From RPQJ01 sp963746325 (GTDB lineage Bacteria > Pseudomonadota > Gammaproteobacteria > Steroidobacterales > Steroidobacteraceae): DNA of 64,000 bases. Below the pieces are notes generated by a model. It saw only the letters and a list, made by a program, of their open reading frames with translations. It searched no databases and had not been told where the DNA came from. Both the position numbers and the translations under genes were made by a program. Below are positions 10,694 to 19,171 of this stretch, piece by piece; within the stretch, counting starts at the first letter, position 1, and each line of letters begins with the position of its first letter. The stretch covers positions 124,001 to 188,000 of the forward strand of contig CAVVBC010000009.1 in NCBI GenBank assembly GCA_963746325.1, given 5' to 3'.

Positions 10694-11734
10694 ATGCGTA
10701 TCGTTTCGATTACCGCCATCGTCCTGACATCGACACTGCTCGCGGCGTCAGTGGCCTGTGCAGCCGCCACGACCTGGCAGGCGTTGCCCGACGTCGCTCC
10801 GGCGCCTGCAGACAACCCGACGACGGCCGCGAAGGTCGAACTCGGCAAGATGTTGTATTTCGATCCGCGCCTTTCGTCGCGCGGCAACGTGTCGTGCTTC
10901 TCGTGCCACAACGTCATGGAGGGCGGTGACGACCATCGGCCCACGTCCATCGGCGTGCACGGCCACGTCGGTGGCCGCAATGCGCCCACGGTGTTCAATG
11001 CGGCATTCCTGGCCAGCCAGTTCTGGGACGGTCGCGCGGCGACGCTCGAGGACCAGGCGAAAGGGCCGCCGGCGAACTCGATCGAGATGGGAATGCCCAA
11101 CCTCGATGCAGTCATCAGTCGCGTGCGCGGCATTCCTGGCTACAAGCCCTATTTCGAACAGGCCTTCGGCGCAGGTGACGTCGTCACCATGGACAACGTG
11201 GCGAAAGCCATCGCCGCCTACGAGCGCACGCTGATCACGCCCAACAGCCCTTACGACAAGTACGCCAAGGGCGACACGAAGGCGCTGACGGCGCAGCAGA
11301 TTCGCGGCCTCGAGACGTTTGCCAGCATCGGTTGCAGCAGCTGCCACCAGGGCCCGACCTTCAGCGGCCCGCCGTTGCCCGTCGGGACGGGTTTCTTCAT
11401 GAAGTTCCCCACCTTCCCGGACAGCCCTTACGTCGCGAAGTACGATTTCCTGAGCGACACGGGACGCGAGAACGCGACCAAGAACGCGTCGGACAAGAAC
11501 GTCTGGCGGGTCCCCGGCCTGCGCAACCTGGTGTACACGGCGCCGTATTTCCATAACGGCCTGGTGCACACGATCGACGAGTCGGTGCGGATCATGGCGA
11601 GCACGCAGTTGAACCAGACCCTGAGCGACGCGCAGGTCGCAGACATCGTGTCGTTCCTGGAAGCACTGACGGGGCCGTTCCCGACCCAGCAGATGCCGCG
11701 ACTGCCGCCGACGCCGGGCGATCTCGTCGACTAG
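10694..11734 (+). CDS. Diheme cytochrome c peroxidase (CcpA/MauG family)
   Basis: 346 residues from ATG 10694 with a clear signal peptide (IVSITAIVLTSTLLAASVACA). Two c-type heme sites are present: CFSCH at residues 68-72 and CSSCH near residue 214. Family landmarks include LGKMLYFDPRLS, RNAPTVFNAAF, FWDGRAATLEDQA and VPGLRNLVYTAPYFHNG. It reduces hydrogen peroxide in the periplasm using electrons from small cytochromes. A strong hairpin follows the stop codon. A second secreted heme protein gene comes next on the same strand. Confidence 0.95.
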   Translation: MRIVSITAIVLTSTLLAASVACAAATTWQALPDVAPAPADNPTTAAKVELGKMLYFDPRLSSRGNVSCFSCHNVMEGGDDHRPTSIGVHGHVGGRNAPTVFNAAFLASQFWDGRAATLEDQAKGPPANSIEMGMPNLDAVISRVRGIPGYKPYFEQAFGAGDVVTMDNVAKAIAAYERTLITPNSPYDKYAKGDTKALTAQQIRGLETFASIGCSSCHQGPTFSGPPLPVGTGFFMKFPTFPDSPYVAKYDFLSDTGRENATKNASDKNVWRVPGLRNLVYTAPYFHNGLVHTIDESVRIMASTQLNQTLSDAQVADIVSFLEALTGPFPTQQMPRLPPTPGDLVD

Positions 11735-11769
11735 GTTCGGCTGGTCTCCAGCCATCCAGCGATGCGAAT

Positions 11770-11801
11770 GCGAATCCATGTGGATTGGCACATGGATTCG
11801 C
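11770..11801 (+). terminator. Strong hairpin after the peroxidase gene
   Basis: GCGAATCCATGTG (11770-11782) and its exact complement (11789-11801) are separated by six bases: a perfect 13-bp stem. A smaller stem, GGCTGG/CCAGCC at 11739-11753, lies just before it. There is no T-run, so termination would be weak or the structure may instead stabilise the mRNA. Confidence 0.55.
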
Positions 11802-11923
11802 TCTGTCGCGATTGAATCGGGCGGGTCTTGACGTCTCACGGGGAGATGCGCGCAACCAGACGTTCGCAGCAAGGGCTGCGCTCCATCCGGACGTGCTCCA
11901 TAGCCGTCCAGGAGTAGATGCCG

Positions 11924-13705
11924 ATGTGTTCGACCCGAACTGTCCGATTCGTGCTTTTTGCGGCGTCTTCGCTGGTCCTCGGCATGGCAGGCATCACACC
12001 TGCCGCCGCGACATCCGGCTGGGCGACCTCTTTCTCTCAGCGCTACCCCGCGTCCACCACTCGCACCACCGGGGGTTGCAGCAACACGTGCCACGGCGGT
12101 TCGACCAGCAACTACAACGCCTACGGACGCGACCTGCGGACCGTGAGCGGCAGCAACGATCAGCGCATGGCAGCGATCGAGAGCGTGGACTCGGACAAGG
12201 AAGGCCATTCCAACCTGGTCGAGATCACGCTGAACGCCCAGCCTGGCTGGTGCGTCGCCACCACGCCCGGCTGCAACAACAACTCGCGCACTCCGCCGGC
12301 GTCGATCGCACTGCTTGATCCACCTGCCGCCTCCAACCAGCCGCCGGTCGCCAATGCCGGCGGTCCGTACTCGGCCGCTGTCGGCGCACCCGTGACGCTG
12401 GATGGATCGGGGTCGCGGGATCCGGATGGCAGCATCGCCTCGTATGCCTGGACCTTCGGCAACAGCACGAGCGGATCGGGCGCGACGCCGAGCGTGACTT
12501 ATGCGAGTGCCGGCACCTTCACAGTGGCAGTGACCGTGACGGACAACGGTGGCGCCACCAACCAGGCCAGCACGACGGTCACCGTGACTGCGAATACCCA
12601 GCCGCCCGTCGCAAACGCGGGCGGGCCCTATTCCGGCGCCGCGAACGTTGCAATCGACTTCACGGGTGCGGCTTCGCGCGATCCGGACGGCAGCGTGGTG
12701 AGCTACCTGTGGAGTTTCGGCGACGGCGCCGAGGCCTCGGGCGCTACGGCAATGCATTCTTACGCCGCGGCCGGGACGTACACCGTGCGACTCACCGTCA
12801 CCGACAACGACGGACTCACGAATGCTGCCTCGACGACGGCGCAGGTGACCGACGGGACTGGCCAGCAATCGCCAGTCGCGAATCCCGCAGGACCTTACCA
12901 GGGAACGACGGCGTCGCCGGTTGCGTTCGATGGCTCCGCCTCGGCGGATCCGGACGGCACGATCGTCAGCTACGACTGGACGTTCGGCGACGGCGGCACG
13001 GCGTCGGGCGCGAAGCCGACACATGCCTACGCGACCGCTGGCTCTTATACGGTGGCGTTGACGGTGACTGACGATGCGGGCCGCACGGGTACCGCCACGA
13101 CCACCGCAGCGATCCAGGTCGTCGACACCGGGGCGAACTTGTACGCAGCGAACTGCGCGGATTGTCATGGCGATCCGTGGAGCGGACTGGCCGCAGATTC
13201 ATCGCTGCCCGGTCGCCTGCGCGTCGCGGGTGCAAGTTCGTGCACGATTTCTGGTGCGATATTCGGCACGGATCTGTTTCCGACCGGCGTGCCCGACATG
13301 GTCGCATTCGGCAACAAGCTGCTGACGACTGCGCAGATCACCGACATTTCCAGTTACCTGAATTCCCGCACCGCGACCGGTGAACAGCGCTACGTCGCCG
13401 CGTGCTCCGGCTGCCATGGCAACGACGGACGCGGCGGACGCAATGGCGGCAATGTGCGCGGCGATTCCGCCAATGAGATCGCGGAGGCCATCCGTGAGAA
13501 GCGCGACATGCAGTTTCTGAGCTGCCTGTCATCCACGGAAATTCAGTCGATGGCCACCTTCCTCGGCAGCAGCAAACCGGCGGGCGACGACTCGGACGGC
13601 GAAGGTGGCGGCGGTGGCGGCAATACCGGAGGCGCGACGCTGCTGGGGTTGCTCACCCTGGCCCTTTACCGTGGGTGGCGTCGCCGCGGCAGGCTCGATC
13701 CCTGA
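11924..13705 (+). CDS. Secreted PKD-repeat multiheme protein with GlyGly-CTERM anchor
   Basis: About 593 residues. AGGAG at 11910-11914 is nine bases before ATG 11924 and only three before ATG 11918, so I prefer the second. After a signal peptide comes a segment with an unusual CSNTCH (Cys-x3-Cys-His) near residue 52. Three PKD domains follow, each starting PPVANAGGPYS or similar and containing a W-T/S-F-G-D/N core. Two class I cytochrome-like segments come next, with CADCH and CSGCH. The C-terminus is Gly-rich, then one hydrophobic helix (ATLLGLLTLALY) and an Arg cluster, the layout of GlyGly-CTERM rhombosortase substrates. Probably an exported electron-transfer or adhesion protein; partner unknown. 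Confidence 0.85.
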   Translation: MCSTRTVRFVLFAASSLVLGMAGITPAAATSGWATSFSQRYPASTTRTTGGCSNTCHGGSTSNYNAYGRDLRTVSGSNDQRMAAIESVDSDKEGHSNLVEITLNAQPGWCVATTPGCNNNSRTPPASIALLDPPAASNQPPVANAGGPYSAAVGAPVTLDGSGSRDPDGSIASYAWTFGNSTSGSGATPSVTYASAGTFTVAVTVTDNGGATNQASTTVTVTANTQPPVANAGGPYSGAANVAIDFTGAASRDPDGSVVSYLWSFGDGAEASGATAMHSYAAAGTYTVRLTVTDNDGLTNAASTTAQVTDGTGQQSPVANPAGPYQGTTASPVAFDGSASADPDGTIVSYDWTFGDGGTASGAKPTHAYATAGSYTVALTVTDDAGRTGTATTTAAIQVVDTGANLYAANCADCHGDPWSGLAADSSLPGRLRVAGASSCTISGAIFGTDLFPTGVPDMVAFGNKLLTTAQITDISSYLNSRTATGEQRYVAACSGCHGNDGRGGRNGGNVRGDSANEIAEAIREKRDMQFLSCLSSTEIQSMATFLGSSKPAGDDSDGEGGGGGGNTGGATLLGLLTLALYRGWRRRGRLDP

Positions 13706-13747
13706 GCCTGCGGGCGCCTTGGTCTACGCCGGCCGCTTCATGTTCCG

Positions 13748-16084
13748 TCAGAACTTCAGGCTGACACCGGCATAGATCGAACGACCGGCACCGGGCACCG
13801 GCGTGCCCCATTGCGGCTGGTTGGGCACGGGCGGGACCGTCATCGTCGTGCCTTGACCCACGTACGCCCCGCCCAGCGGCAGCTCGTAGTAGCGGTCGAA
13901 CAGGTTCTCGACGCCGACCTCCACGCTCCACGCTGCTCGCTCGTAGCGGCTGCGCAGGTGCGCAAGTCCGTAGCCTGCGGTCTGCATTTCATTGCGCACC
14001 GCGGAGACATCATCCTTGGCCGCCACGAATTCACCCTCCAGTGAATTGCGCCACGAGCCGAGTTCCTGCGTGAAGGCCAGCTTGGCGTTCAGCGGCATGA
14101 TGTTGTAGAGGTCGCCATCCGTATCCTCGTTCTTGCCCCTCGTGTAGCTCGCTACCAGCTGGGCCGAGAACTGGCCGAGGTCAGTGCTGGTCAGGCGGTA
14201 GTCGGCTGATAGATCCGCGCCGTAGAGCTGGGCGGACTGATTGGCGTACCGCAGCACGGTGAAGTTGCCGGCCACCGGCACGATGCGGGGCGCGTTCGTC
14301 GCTGCGTCCCATTGCACCGCGTCGATGCAGTCCCGCACGTCCGTGTAGTACGGCGTGACCTTGACACTCCAGTGTTCCGCATCGGCATCGTGCCAGTCGG
14401 CGGTGACGCTCACGGTGCGCGCCACCTCGGGCTTCAGGTCGACGTCGCCGAAGTAACCGTTGCCGTCGCCCACGAAATTGTTCATGAACGCCGCCATCTG
14501 CCACGTGGACCACGTGTAGCGCTCATACAGGTTGGGCGAGCGGGTCTTCTGCGCCAGGCCGATTTCGTAGGTCTGAGTGGCACCCGGTACGATGCGGCCG
14601 ATCCACGAGAGGTCCCAGTTGTCGTCCGTCTGGTCGCGTGACGCGGCGTTGAACAGCGCCGCGTCGCGCGTCTGGTTGCCCATGCCGCCAACGCCGCTTA
14701 CCGGATACGAGTCGAGGTTGTAGCCGTGCACCGGGCCCGCATTCATGTCCACGGTTTCAAAGCGGGCGCCGAGGATGTGCGTCCAGCGCTGCCTGCTGAA
14801 CTCCCATTCCCCATAGGCGGCATAGCGGTCACGCTGCCCGTCATTCAGGTTCAGGAAGTCGTAGGGCCACATGCCCGCACCGGACGGCGGCCACCAGTCA
14901 TCCAGCCGGTTCTCCTGATACTCGCCACCGACACGCAGCAGGTTCTGCTCGGCCAGCGGGATCGCCGCACTGACGGACACCCCGGTGTTCTTGCCGTCGG
15001 TCATCATCGGCATGCCGGCAGCGCAACCAATCATCTGCCCGCCCACCATCATCGAACCGGAGATCGGCGAGCAGGGTGAGCCGTTCAGGGCCGTGTCCCC
15101 TCCCGAGCCACGCGGCGGCTGCCCGGGGCCGTACCAGAAACGCTTGTCGTCGCCGAAGTCCATCTCGTGTTCGGTGTGCTGGTAATACGCCCGCGCCTGC
15201 AGGGTTCCCCAGCCCAGGCCGCCGGTGTAGGCAAGGTTGAACCGGTCGCTCTTGTTCTCCGTCAGGTCCATGCGCTGGTTGGCATAGAGCTCGTACGGGA
15301 TGTCCTGGAAGCCGTAGCTGAAATCGACCAGGTGGCTGCCGCTGCGCCACGCCAGCCGCACCGTCTGGTTGCGGGAATCGTATGCAGTGGACCCGACTTC
15401 GTCCGTCGGCAGCGTGTGGCCCGCCCGACCGGTGAACGTGTAGTTCTTGAAGTTGCCGCCGGCCTGGTAGTTGTCGGCCTGGGCAAAGGCGCCGGTGTAG
15501 CTGAGGCTGAGTGTCTCCGTAGCAAACGTGCCGGAGAGGTTCCCGCCCCAGCCATCACCGTTGCCGCGATAGAACGTGCCGGCTTCACCCTGCAGCAGAT
15601 AAGCGCCGGGCTGCGCGAACGCAGGGTCTGCCGAGCGCACCACGATGCTGCCGCCGATGCTGTCGCCGCCCACGCTGACCGGCGTCACCCCGGCGTAAAC
15701 GTCGATATTTGCGACCGCCGTGGGGTCGATGTAGGACAGGGGTGAATTCATGTGGTTGGGACAGGCGGCCACGAGGTCCATGCCATCCACCTGCGTGCGC
15801 AGGCGATCGTCCGCGAGGCCACGGATGACCGGCAGGCTGGATACGCCCCCGGCGCCATAGACGCTCACTCCAGGCAGGTCCGCAAGCAGGCTGGCGGTGT
15901 CGCTGGTGCGTGCGCGTTTGCGGGAAATCTCGGCATTGTCGAGGCCTGTGGCACCGAGTCCGGGCGTGAAAATCCGGCGCGCCGTGACCAGGATTTCTTC
16001 GAGGTTGGCGCCATCTTCCGCCGCCACGCCTTGGGCGGCGTAGAGGGCCAGTAAAACGGCAACTGTGATCTGACGAGGTCGCAT
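13748..16084 (-). CDS. TonB-dependent outer-membrane copper receptor, OprC/NosA type
   Basis: 778 residues from ATG 16084 with signal peptide (ITVAVLLALYAAQGVAA), a TonB-box-like LEEILVTARR, a plug domain (residues 50-155) and a 22-strand-type barrel ending in the aromatic-terminated GVSLKF. Two features point to copper: CPNHM at residues 108-112 (C-x3-M) in the plug, and HEM at residues 306-308 (H-x-M) in the barrel. These correspond to the CxxxM-HxM site reported for Pseudomonas OprC. A Met-rich loop (SMMVGGQMIG) follows. The DUF2946 gene directly upstream on the same strand supports a copper role. It is convergent with the PKD protein. Confidence 0.85.
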   Translation of the reverse strand: MRPRQITVAVLLALYAAQGVAAEDGANLEEILVTARRIFTPGLGATGLDNAEISRKRARTSDTASLLADLPGVSVYGAGGVSSLPVIRGLADDRLRTQVDGMDLVAACPNHMNSPLSYIDPTAVANIDVYAGVTPVSVGGDSIGGSIVVRSADPAFAQPGAYLLQGEAGTFYRGNGDGWGGNLSGTFATETLSLSYTGAFAQADNYQAGGNFKNYTFTGRAGHTLPTDEVGSTAYDSRNQTVRLAWRSGSHLVDFSYGFQDIPYELYANQRMDLTENKSDRFNLAYTGGLGWGTLQARAYYQHTEHEMDFGDDKRFWYGPGQPPRGSGGDTALNGSPCSPISGSMMVGGQMIGCAAGMPMMTDGKNTGVSVSAAIPLAEQNLLRVGGEYQENRLDDWWPPSGAGMWPYDFLNLNDGQRDRYAAYGEWEFSRQRWTHILGARFETVDMNAGPVHGYNLDSYPVSGVGGMGNQTRDAALFNAASRDQTDDNWDLSWIGRIVPGATQTYEIGLAQKTRSPNLYERYTWSTWQMAAFMNNFVGDGNGYFGDVDLKPEVARTVSVTADWHDADAEHWSVKVTPYYTDVRDCIDAVQWDAATNAPRIVPVAGNFTVLRYANQSAQLYGADLSADYRLTSTDLGQFSAQLVASYTRGKNEDTDGDLYNIMPLNAKLAFTQELGSWRNSLEGEFVAAKDDVSAVRNEMQTAGYGLAHLRSRYERAAWSVEVGVENLFDRYYELPLGGAYVGQGTTMTVPPVPNQPQWGTPVPGAGRSIYAGVSLKF

Positions 16085-16328
16085 TTCTTCAAACTCCGCA
16101 GGCAAAAGGGGTGCGGAAGCTGTGCCGCAGCCTCGCCGGGCGGGATTCGTGGCGCAGTCCGGCGTCGCCGGGCGCTACCGCCAGGAATCTCGTGCGACGG
16201 GGCGCAACCGCAGCCGTCGCCCGGCAGGGCAACGGTCGCGGCGAGACGGCGAGCAGGACGGCGGGACGCCCGACGGACGCAAGCGAGGCGCCATTGCTGG
16301 CACCCAGCCTCAAGCGGGCAATCGAACC

Positions 16329-16736
16329 CTAGGCGAGGTCGTTCGAGACGGGAGGCGCCCTGGGGGAATGGGCGCGATGCTGGGTTCGCTGGACGATGGC
16401 GGATTGGGGAGGCGCCGGAATGGCCTCCGCCGTAGCCGCAGTTACAAGCGTCGGCAACGCGATCGGAGGGGGCGCCGCTGTGCCGGCGGCCGCGAAAACG
16501 CAGGGTGATTCATGCCTTACGGGGTCGCCAGAACCCTGGCCTTCGCCACCGGCGGGTGACTGCACCCCCTGCGGCAGCGGCCCGGCGCCATGGCACATCT
16601 GCAGGGTGGGCGCGTCATCTGCCCCCGTGCCCGGCATGAATCCGGGCGGCACCAGCATGCGGCCGGCCAGGGCCGGTAGCAGCAGCAGCATGACCCAGAA
16701 GCGGGTCCGGCCGCTCGATGTCCAACGAGCGTTCAC
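16329..16736 (-). CDS. DUF2946 family protein, probable copper-associated
   Basis: 135 residues from GTG 16736. The N-terminus is a membrane or signal segment (FWVMLLLLPALAGRMLVPPG) that runs into the family motif RMLVPPGFMP. Later come MCHGAG and HESPCVFAAAGTAAPPP, the His/Cys-containing DUF2946 signature. DUF2946 genes often neighbour TonB-dependent copper receptors, as here. It is the first gene of a probable two-gene unit. About 240 bases separate it from the receptor, and no convincing gene is seen in that gap. Confidence 0.75.
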   Translation of the reverse strand: MNARWTSSGRTRFWVMLLLLPALAGRMLVPPGFMPGTGADDAPTLQMCHGAGPLPQGVQSPAGGEGQGSGDPVRHESPCVFAAAGTAAPPPIALPTLVTAATAEAIPAPPQSAIVQRTQHRAHSPRAPPVSNDLA

Positions 16737-16907
16737 GGCCCGATTTTAGGTCAGGGACGGCATTTGCCGCGACTTGCGGCTATCCGCAGGCCTGGCACGG
16801 CCGGTTGGGGTCCGGCGAGGATTTGGATCCGACCCGGCCCGGCCTGCCCGGCTCTGGATTACAATAGCGGGCTCGAATTTCCCCATTCCCTGACCCGCGA
16901 GGAAAAT

Positions 16908-17669
16908 GTGAGTCAAGCGCAGCAAGACCTTCAGTTGAAAGTTTGGAAAGAACTCGCCATCAGCAAGCAGATCCTGATGCGAGCAGCCACGGACGCCCTC
17001 AAGCTCAATCCGGAGTGCACCCAGGAAGAGCTGAAGGAAGCACTGGAAGGTGCCCTGAAGAAGGCCGCCAAGGCGGATACCGACCTTTTCAACGCGAAGG
17101 AAGAGGCGAAGGTCGCCATCACTGCGCTCGAGAAGCAGCTGGCCGCGAGCGAGGAGCGCCTGGCCATTGCACTGAAGGCCGCTGCCGAAGCGAAAGCCGG
17201 GCAGGAAGACGCGGTGCAGCAGGTCGCCAACCAGCGCGCTGCCGCCGCCAGGGAGCTGCAGAAGGTCAAGGACAGCCTGGCCGAGCGCGACAAGGCGCTC
17301 AAGGCGATCAACACGGCGCTGGCCGACACGCCCGAAAACCTGCTGAAGAAGATGAACACGCTCAAGAAGCAGAAGCAGGAAGAAGCGGATTCGCGGCGCC
17401 AGGTCGAGTCCGCACTGAATGCGCTGCGCGCCGAGAAGCGCGTGCAGGAGCAGAAGTCTGCGGACGTGCTGAAGAATCGCGAGACCCTGGTGAGCCGCTT
17501 TCGCGACCTGCACGCACTGACGCTCAAACTGCACGAGCAGTTGCAGCCGCTGGTCGCGGATGCGCAGAGCCTGCCGGAGGTTCCGGAGCTGGACACGGCT
17601 CTGCTGGACGCCACCGAGCAGCCGGCGGAGACCCCTTCCAAGCGCCCTGCCCGCGCGGGCCGCGGCTAG
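16908..17669 (+). CDS. Long coiled-coil protein, unknown function
   Basis: 253 residues starting at GTG 16908, preceded by GAGGAAAAT. There is no signal peptide or membrane helix. Residues 40-215 are an almost continuous heptad-bearing coiled coil rich in Ala, Glu, Lys and Gln (for example ALEKQLAASEERLAIALKAA). The N-terminal 35 residues (LKVWKELAISKQILMRAATD) could form a small helical domain. The tail is Pro/Ala/Arg-rich. No family is recognised; the sequence pattern would suit a cytosolic scaffold or filament-like protein. A hairpin follows 30 bases after the stop. Confidence 0.75.
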   Translation: MSQAQQDLQLKVWKELAISKQILMRAATDALKLNPECTQEELKEALEGALKKAAKADTDLFNAKEEAKVAITALEKQLAASEERLAIALKAAAEAKAGQEDAVQQVANQRAAAARELQKVKDSLAERDKALKAINTALADTPENLLKKMNTLKKQKQEEADSRRQVESALNALRAEKRVQEQKSADVLKNRETLVSRFRDLHALTLKLHEQLQPLVADAQSLPEVPELDTALLDATEQPAETPSKRPARAGRG

Positions 17670-17699
17670 CTCCGTTCCTGATCGCGGCTCGTTCGTCGG

Positions 17700-17731
17700 G
17701 CATTGCGGGCTTGAAAGCCTGCCCGCAATGC
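17700..17731 (+). terminator. Perfect 11-bp hairpin after the coiled-coil gene
   Basis: GCATTGCGGGC (17700-17710) pairs exactly with GCCCGCAATGC (17721-17731) around a ten-base loop. It lies 30 bases after the stop codon. It lacks a T-tract, so it is terminator-like rather than a canonical intrinsic terminator. Confidence 0.5.
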
Positions 17732-17966
17732 TCGCACCTCAAGTCGACTTGTAGCACGCGCACGAGATGCGGCAGGCATAGTGCTGCTCTCGGTGGCACT
17801 CCAACCTAAGCCCTGACTGCTGACCGGCCTGCCTGTACGCTCCCGCGCAATCACGACGTTACGCTGGGTGTTGAGCGCGCACGCGGACAGTCCATGCGTT
17901 TGCACCTTGCGCACGAAGCCCGTACTGGCATAGGTTGTCGACCACGCCGGGAAAAACGGGGAGACC

Positions 17967-19136
17967 GTGTTGCGTCGCACAGGTGCCGGTCGGCTGCAGC
18001 TGCTGCTGCCCTGCCTGTTGCTGGCGGCAGGCGTCTCCTTCGCGCGCGCTCCTGGCACCGCTCCTGCGCCGCACGGCCTGCTCACCGAGAACGTCGTGCT
18101 GATCGTGCCCGACGGCATACGCTGGCAGGAAGTCTTTACCGGCGCCGAAAAAGCCCTGCTCAACGACCAGGAGGGCGGCAGCTGGCTCGATGACAAGACG
18201 CTGCTGGAAAACTTCTGGCACGAGGACGTCGCCGCGCGCCGTCGCTTGCTGTTCCCGTTCCTCTGGGGCACCGTGGCAAAGCAGGGGCAGCTCTTCGGCA
18301 ACAAGGCCGCAGGCAGCAGTGCCCAGGTCACCAATGGCGTTGCGTTCTCTTACCCGGGCTACAACGAGCTCGTCGCAGGGTTCGGCGATCCGCGGATCGA
18401 CAGCAACGAGTTTGGTCCAAACCCCAACCTGAACGTCTTCGAATGGCTGAACGGCCAGCCCGACCTGCGCGGGCGCGTGGCGGTCTACGCCACCTGGGGC
18501 ACGTTCGGCGACATCTTCAACCGGGAACGCAGTGGCCTGCACATCCAGGCCGGGGTTCGCCCCAAGACGGGCAAGCTGACGCCCAGGGACGAACTGCTGA
18601 ACGAACTGTATGCCACGACCACCCTGCTCGATGCCAACGATCTCTACAACTCCTTCACCCAGGCGGCGCTGCTCGACTACGTGAAGGAGGCGCAACCGCG
18701 CGTGCTGTTCGTAGGCTACGGCGAAACCGACAGCTGGGCCCACAGCGGTCGCTACGACCTGGTGCTGACGGCCGCACGGCAGGTGGACCGGTTCGTCGAA
18801 CAACTGTGGCACACCCTGCAGTCGATGCCGCAGTACCGCGGCAAGACCACGTTCATCATCACCACCGACCATGGCCGCGGCAGCGGCCCGATCGACTGGA
18901 AAGAACATGGCATCGAGTCGCCAGGCTCCGCCGACGTCTGGATCGCCGTGATCGGCCCGGACACGCCGGCGCTCGGTGAGCGTCGCGACATTCCGCCCGT
19001 CACGCAGGCGCAGGTCGCCGCGACCGTTGCCGCGTTCCTCGGCCGGGACTTCCGCGAAGCCCAGCCGAAGGCGGCAGCCCCATTGCCCGACGTACTCGCG
19101 CCCGCCCCGCACGCGGGGCGCGGCCACCGACCCTGA
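17967..19136 (+). CDS. Exported alkaline-phosphatase-superfamily hydrolase
   Basis: 389 residues from GTG 17967 with a signal peptide (LQLLLPCLLLAAGVSFARA). Metal-site motifs of the alkaline phosphatase / sulfatase / phosphodiesterase superfamily are visible: NVVLIVPDGIRW (first Asp ligand, followed by a candidate Thr nucleophile in EVFTG), GYGETDSWAHSG (Asp and His ligands), and TDHGRGSGP with a later EHG. It should therefore be a periplasmic or surface phosphate- or sulfate-ester hydrolase. The substrate is unknown. Only 35 bases separate it from the TonB receptor gene downstream, suggesting uptake of the hydrolysed product. Confidence 0.8.
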   Translation: MLRRTGAGRLQLLLPCLLLAAGVSFARAPGTAPAPHGLLTENVVLIVPDGIRWQEVFTGAEKALLNDQEGGSWLDDKTLLENFWHEDVAARRRLLFPFLWGTVAKQGQLFGNKAAGSSAQVTNGVAFSYPGYNELVAGFGDPRIDSNEFGPNPNLNVFEWLNGQPDLRGRVAVYATWGTFGDIFNRERSGLHIQAGVRPKTGKLTPRDELLNELYATTTLLDANDLYNSFTQAALLDYVKEAQPRVLFVGYGETDSWAHSGRYDLVLTAARQVDRFVEQLWHTLQSMPQYRGKTTFIITTDHGRGSGPIDWKEHGIESPGSADVWIAVIGPDTPALGERRDIPPVTQAQVAATVAAFLGRDFREAQPKAAAPLPDVLAPAPHAGRGHRP

Positions 19137-19171
19137 ACCGACCACAATTTCACCGTAAGGAAGGGACTCCG

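Noticed and set aside
10748..13168. Minus-strand 806-residue open frame
   Set aside because: It covers the peroxidase and PKD genes in antisense; Arg/Ala/Gly-rich with no recognisable domain.
16089..16313. A 74-residue minus-strand frame between the DUF2946 gene and the copper receptor
   Set aside because: Arg/Pro/Ala-rich, lacks DUF2946 motifs and has no ribosome-binding site; probably chance.
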